Shown here: piece by piece, positions 5,637 to 8,873 of the stretch
Numbering within the stretch: the stretch's first letter is position 1
Layout: the number at the start of each line of letters is the position of its first letter
DNA from: Chlamydiota bacterium
Lineage (GTDB): Bacteria > Chlamydiota > Chlamydiia > Chlamydiales > SM23-39
Assembly: GCA_021772165.1 (NCBI GenBank)
Contig: JAJFMM010000212.1
Coordinates: forward strand, 1 to 8,873
DNA: 8,873 bases
Reading direction: 5' to 3'
Translations under genes and position numbers: made by a program
The notes under the pieces: model-generated
Told to the model about the DNA's origin: nothing
Database searches by the model: none
What the model saw: only the letters and a program-made list of their open reading frames with translations

Positions 5637-6301
5637 CCACTCGTCGCCAACAGCCTTCGCGCCGATTGAGACCTATCCCAGACCTGAACTTTGAGTTTCA
5701 AAGTAGTCCTGCCTGAACCGGCATCAGTCAACTCGCTAATCGGAATGGAGAGATTGAAATCTAGGTAGTGTAACTCTTCGAATATTGGGTATACGGTTTC
5801 GGATACAGCTACCTGGCCGTCCGTTGAATAATATGCTTGATTCGTGTCTCTAAGCATCGTTCCGTTGTTGTGATAAAAATAGGCTGTTACCTCTGTCGGC
5901 CGCCCTTTGTTGTGATAGATGATGCACTCGACGTGTACCATCAGATTCCCTTCGCCGACCTCAACCGGGTCGTAGTCAATCCATACTTTGTTGATTTTGG
6001 CGGACGCAGTACGCGCAGACCCTCCGTTTGATTCCACATTGACATTTACTCTGGGTGCACCTGCACGAGCTACGCCTTGATTTGCAGTGTTGTTGTAGTA
6101 GGAAGAAGCAGCTCCCAATCCAAGAGCTACGGCTCTATTTCCAGGCGTGTCCCTGGGGCCGGCTCCACCCAAAGCACCTGTCAAGAAACTCAAAGCCGCT
6201 GCGTCTTCGGGCGTAGTTGCACAACCGGAGGCATGCACCAACGCAAGCCCCACTAGAACTGCATTGAAGACCCATCGCTGTTCACGTACTCGTGACTTCA
6301 T
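5609..6301 (-). CDS. Lipoprotein with a beta-sandwich-like domain
   Basis: A 230-residue lipoprotein precursor. The basic start MKSRVREQRW leads to a hydrophobic segment (11-22) and the lipobox HASGC with lipidation Cys27, so it is probably anchored to the periplasmic face of an outer membrane. A low-complexity Gly/Ala/Asn linker (38-98) follows. Residues about 103-210 form a beta-rich domain with NLMVHVECIIYHNKGR, VTAYFYHNNGT, STDGQVAVSE, LDFNLSIPISEL and LKVQVWD. This resembles a widespread uncharacterised extracytoplasmic domain with the pattern AYFY-xx-DG-x-x-LxD and DGxVxV, sometimes found with signalling proteins; I recognise the pattern, not a name. The ATG has GGGAGG eight bases upstream. 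The gene is intact and divergent from the HTH-like gene, with a palindrome between them. Confidence 0.83.
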   Translation of the reverse strand: MKSRVREQRWVFNAVLVGLALVHASGCATTPEDAAALSFLTGALGGAGPRDTPGNRAVALGLGAASSYYNNTANQGVARAGAPRVNVNVESNGGSARTASAKINKVWIDYDPVEVGEGNLMVHVECIIYHNKGRPTEVTAYFYHNNGTMLRDTNQAYYSTDGQVAVSETVYPIFEELHYLDFNLSIPISELTDAGSGRTTLKLKVQVWDRSQSARRLLATSGWTRFWVTR

Positions 6302-6320
6302 TGTCTCGCCCTCCCGGTTC
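6302..6320 (-). promoter_or_regulatory. Shine-Dalgarno of the lipoprotein gene
   Basis: On the minus strand GGGAGGGCGAGACA directly precedes the ATG at 6301, placing GGAGG eight bases from the start. This supports that start and hence the complete signal peptide. Confidence 0.7.
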
Positions 6321-6357
6321 TAGTTGTTAGTAGGCTGCATCCTTCTGGAATGAATCG

Positions 6358-6374
6358 TCTCGATAATATCGAGA
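6358..6374. promoter_or_regulatory. Perfect 8-bp-arm palindrome, candidate operator
   Basis: TCTCGATA, one central A, TATCGAGA is a perfect inverted repeat midway between the divergent lipoprotein and HTH-like genes. A second imperfect palindrome overlaps it to the right (GATATT-acc-AATATATC, about 6372-6388). Tight spacing and AT-rich cores fit a dimeric repressor site over one or both promoters. The adjacent HTH-like protein is the obvious candidate binder, which is inference. Confidence 0.55.
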
Positions 6375-6444
6375 TATTACCAATATATCTGGAGTTAGTC
6401 GATAAGTCATTGCTAGGCGGCCTTCAGTGTCCTAGAGTCCTGAA

Positions 6445-6855
6445 ATGGCGGAAAATGAAGAGAATAATTGGAAAGAGGATGTTCGAAGACGGCTGTCGAG
6501 GGCTGCAAGTGACGCATCCCTGACAGCTATTGCAGAGAATCTCCAAATAAAACGCCAGAGGCTCTACGACTTTCAGAGTAAAGGCTTTCTCAACTCGAAC
6601 GAGCTTCAAAAAGTGGATAGGTGGCTAACAGCTAATGGCTATCCGGCGGCCCTGGGAGAGCCTGAAGAGGGGGCTTTCTACTCCATTACAACGTCCGACC
6701 CTGTTGAGAGGGCTGCACTATGGCTTGAGAACCTCGCTGCCACAATGAGGTCGCCAGACGAGAAGGTCTCGTCTAAGGCTCAAGTCCTGAAATCGTCGCT
6801 GGAGTATCTTCTCGCCGAGGTCGTGCCGAGGATTAAGGAGGCGGGGGAGTCTTGA
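6445..6855 (+). CDS. Small HTH-like protein, putative regulator
   Basis: A 136-residue soluble protein. Residues about 25-47 (SLTAIAENLQIKRQRLYDFQ) fit a helix-turn-helix: a small-residue first helix, a turn, and a recognition helix with R and Q. The following LNSNELQKVDRWLTANGYPA matches the closing helices of lambda-repressor-like folds (L-x-x-W-L). The C-terminal half (85-133) is helical (VERAALWLENLAAT, then AQVLKSSLEYLLAEVVPRIKEA) and may dimerise. The N-terminus is charged. No signal peptide or membrane segment is seen. The ATG at 6445 has only a weak ribosome site. Its stop is 49 bases from the end of the HerA-like gene, which converges on it, so it is not in that operon. I infer DNA binding, probably at the nearby palindrome; the family is not certain. 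Confidence 0.72.
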   Translation: MAENEENNWKEDVRRRLSRAASDASLTAIAENLQIKRQRLYDFQSKGFLNSNELQKVDRWLTANGYPAALGEPEEGAFYSITTSDPVERAALWLENLAATMRSPDEKVSSKAQVLKSSLEYLLAEVVPRIKEAGES

Positions 6856-6904
6856 AGACGTAGGCTGAAAAGTACTTGACTACCGAATCAGTGGCAGCTC
6901 TCCT

Positions 6905-8873
6905 TTACGGCACTTGCTCATCGGAAGCACTCGCCGCCGGTTTGTCCAGAGCTTTACTTGCCTTCCTCTTCTTCTCATCTTCCGGAATCTGTACGATGAC
7001 AGGACGCTGACTTAGAACACCTTTCCCGTATGCCACCATCTGGAACGTACCTAAATTCGGAATTGATTGAATGTGTTCTTTGCCGAAAACATTCTCCAAG
7101 TACGTCAGACTGGTCTGGTCAACTAAACTGAAACAGAACACGGTATTGCATTGAGACAATACAGTCTTGCTCACTAGCGCAGTTCGTTGAGATACGAGCA
7201 ACAAACCAACTCCATATTTCCTTCCCTGAAGTGCAATCTGTGCTATGCGACCAACTACGGCAGTCGTATCGACTTTATCGTACGAATAAAAATTCTGCTC
7301 CGGTATCACGGTGTGAGCTTCCTCAAGTGCAATCAATATCTTCTTAGCTTTGCGGTTGAGTCTTGCCCATCCGAAGATTGAAGAAAGATAGTATTCGGTC
7401 GCCCTCAAAGTAGCCCTTGTGTTTGTTACTTCGTCGAGAGTAATTATTGCAACACATTGCTCCGAATCTTCCAGAAAACTTCTAACTTGATTTTCAACAT
7501 CTTGCCGAACTGTATCCTCAAAACTCATAAGCAGCTGCTGAGCTTTCTGTCCGCCGAAATCGCCAGATTCGACCGCAAATATCATGCTGTCAAGCTCTTG
7601 GGCGAGATCTGCGCTAAGTGATATTACATGCGGTTTTAAATCGTTCAAACGTGGTACGTACTCCCCGGTGAAGTCGACGCAAAATACTTTTGCCCCAGAG
7701 TCAGCTGCCTTTCGTATGATGTCGAAGGCAAGTTCTGTCTTCCCTGTTCCAGTGGCACCGAGCACAGCAGCGTGGAATTCCCGGAGCTCGTTGATGTCAG
7801 CTTTAACCTCCAATTGGGACTCTGGGATATGGCCTAGAGAGAACTCTGAATCTTCGCCAAAGGCTGTAGATTCGGAGACGCCCGAGAGCGATGTGAACAC
7901 GGGCGCATTCATTGTTGGTAGCCATCCGAATTTTTGAAACCCAAGCTTTTCGTCCCATATCCCCAATTGAGCAGCGGTCACAATTATCGTTCCGCGGGGG
8001 TTCTCATCGAAACTTTCTTCAGTTGTCTTCGCATTCAAGACTTGGAAATACACTCGCTGATCTTCTTCATTGCAGAAGACAAGGTGGCCTTCACGTAGAG
8101 AGTGTTGGCCACTGATTTCAAAACGTAACGAGCCTATTTCAGAGTTCTCAACGACGAATCCGACCAACTCGACAGCAAAGTTTGTTTTGGACAGTTTTTT
8201 TATGAGGTCATTCCGGTCAATTGTGCTCGGTGCCAGAGCAACATCCCCGACTGCCAATCCTCTCGATTGTGCGCTATCAGAAGGTGTCATGTATCCGGTG
8301 CCTATTACCTTCCCGTCATGAACTTGCTCAAACAACGGAAGTAACAATGTATTTGTGGCATCAGGAAGACGGGCAACATAGGCGTTGCCTGTTGACCAGC
8401 TAGCATCGCTCTGTAAACTCACTCGTACAATGCTTGGAGAATCGATTCTATCGATTGTTCCAACCCGACGGCTTTCAACTCTGTCTGTCAACAATCGATA
8501 CAACTCCGTTCCGATTGAAATCAACTTCTCGATGGGCTTAATTGTCACAAGAATTGCAAATGCCAAGGTTAACCACATCTGCCCTAATGTGTCACCTTGA
8601 TAGAAGCCGAAGATGCTGATTAGTGCAGGAGGCGTGAACACGACTTCCGCTCTACCAAATTCACTGCTGATTCTAAATGCGAATCGTGATAGTGCCCTCA
8701 GCCATTTCGGCTGGGATTCGCCTCTCTGGAGAAAGAGTATTGCTAGGATGGATGAAACTAGCGTGACAATAGTCAGTCCAACCGCACTCCATTTAAGCGC
8801 CTGAAGCTCATCTTTCCCAATTTTCACGCCGCCCAGGTCTAACGTTAGCAGTAAGAGAAGACTTGCGATTGAG
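6905..8873 (-). CDS. Membrane-anchored HerA/DUF87-family ATPase (5' end outside window)
   Basis: A P-loop ATPase of the HerA-FtsK superfamily. Residue numbers count from the GTG at 8827. Walker A is GATGTGKT (357-364) and the Walker B region is ILIALEEAH (497-505), the DEAH-like site of HerA proteins. GRKYGVGLLLVSQR (535-548) supplies the arginine and sensor glutamine, and VLSQCNT follows as in HerA. Residues about 118-340 are beta-rich, like the HAS-barrel. Before that lie two or three membrane helices (about 15-34, 62-77, 83-103). The GTG has no clear ribosome site and the frame stays open to the window edge, with 15 more residues (SIASLLLLLTLDLGG) forming another hydrophobic run. I therefore treat the gene as beginning outside. 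HerA proteins translocate DNA, often with a nuclease partner such as NurA or SIR2/DUF4297 effectors; no partner is visible here. Membrane anchoring suggests DNA pumping or entry control at the envelope. Confidence 0.88.
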   Translation of the reverse strand, partial: SIASLLLLLTLDLGGVKIGKDELQALKWSAVGLTIVTLVSSILAILFLQRGESQPKWLRALSRFAFRISSEFGRAEVVFTPPALISIFGFYQGDTLGQMWLTLAFAILVTIKPIEKLISIGTELYRLLTDRVESRRVGTIDRIDSPSIVRVSLQSDASWSTGNAYVARLPDATNTLLLPLFEQVHDGKVIGTGYMTPSDSAQSRGLAVGDVALAPSTIDRNDLIKKLSKTNFAVELVGFVVENSEIGSLRFEISGQHSLREGHLVFCNEEDQRVYFQVLNAKTTEESFDENPRGTIIVTAAQLGIWDEKLGFQKFGWLPTMNAPVFTSLSGVSESTAFGEDSEFSLGHIPESQLEVKADINELREFHAAVLGATGTGKTELAFDIIRKAADSGAKVFCVDFTGEYVPRLNDLKPHVISLSADLAQELDSMIFAVESGDFGGQKAQQLLMSFEDTVRQDVENQVRSFLEDSEQCVAIITLDEVTNTRATLRATEYYLSSIFGWARLNRKAKKILIALEEAHTVIPEQNFYSYDKVDTTAVVGRIAQIALQGRKYGVGLLLVSQRTALVSKTVLSQCNTVFCFSLVDQTSLTYLENVFGKEHIQSIPNLGTFQMVAYGKGVLSQRPVIVQIPEDEKKRKASKALDKPAASASDEQVP

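Noticed and set aside
6424..6609. 61-codon minus-strand frame over the HTH-like gene
   Set aside because: Antisense to a better-supported gene and crosses its start region; composition not protein-like.
7584..7937. 117-codon plus-strand frame inside the HerA-like gene
   Set aside because: It is the antisense of the Walker A region of a clearly coding gene; Ser- and Pro-rich shadow.
8825..8827. GTG at 8827 as the true start of the HerA-like gene
   Set aside because: No clear Shine-Dalgarno, and the frame stays open upstream to the window edge with a further hydrophobic run.

Overview
The window looks like an accessory island in a bacterial chromosome. Base composition is intermediate, GTG starts occur, and the small gene at 2572-2757 has a classical Shine-Dalgarno. 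An outer-membrane-type lipoprotein and the remains of an IPTL-CTERM-like surface protein (a tail typical of Gram-negative, mostly proteobacterial, genomes) suggest a Gram-negative host, perhaps an environmental gammaproteobacterium. That is inference. There are no tRNA or rRNA genes, no CRISPR array, and no transposase or integrase.

Layout from left to right. (1) 1-144, plus: the C-terminal tail of a gene that begins outside the window. (2) 173-2757, minus: a 61-residue acidic protein, a doubtful 81-codon ORF, a STAS-Mrr fusion (signalling domain plus nuclease domain), and a Hanks-type Ser/Thr kinase. (3) 2743-2935: two imperfect inverted arms around about 82 bp. One arm is the leader and first codons of the 61-residue gene; the other is a decayed copy facing right. 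(4) 3148-4525, minus: a four-helix membrane protein overlapping a stand-alone ComEC-like metallo-beta-lactamase-fold protein. (5) 4707-5300, plus: another four-helix membrane protein. (6) 5345-6301, minus: an intact lipoprotein followed by a frameshifted remnant ending in a DxDxDG motif and an IPTL-CTERM-like tail. (7) 6445-6855, plus: a small HTH-like protein, with a perfect palindrome in the divergent gap before it. (8) 6905-8873, minus: a membrane-anchored HerA/DUF87-type ATPase whose reading frame stays open to the window edge.

The strongest candidate for a new system is the STAS-Mrr plus kinase pair at 173-2280. It joins a phosphorylation-type signalling domain, a DNA-cleaving domain and a kinase in one direction, which suggests a phospho-controlled nuclease, possibly for defence. 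The membrane protein plus MBL pair (3148-4525) and the HerA-like ATPase fit the same mobile-element-conflict setting, but nothing in the window proves that they work together.
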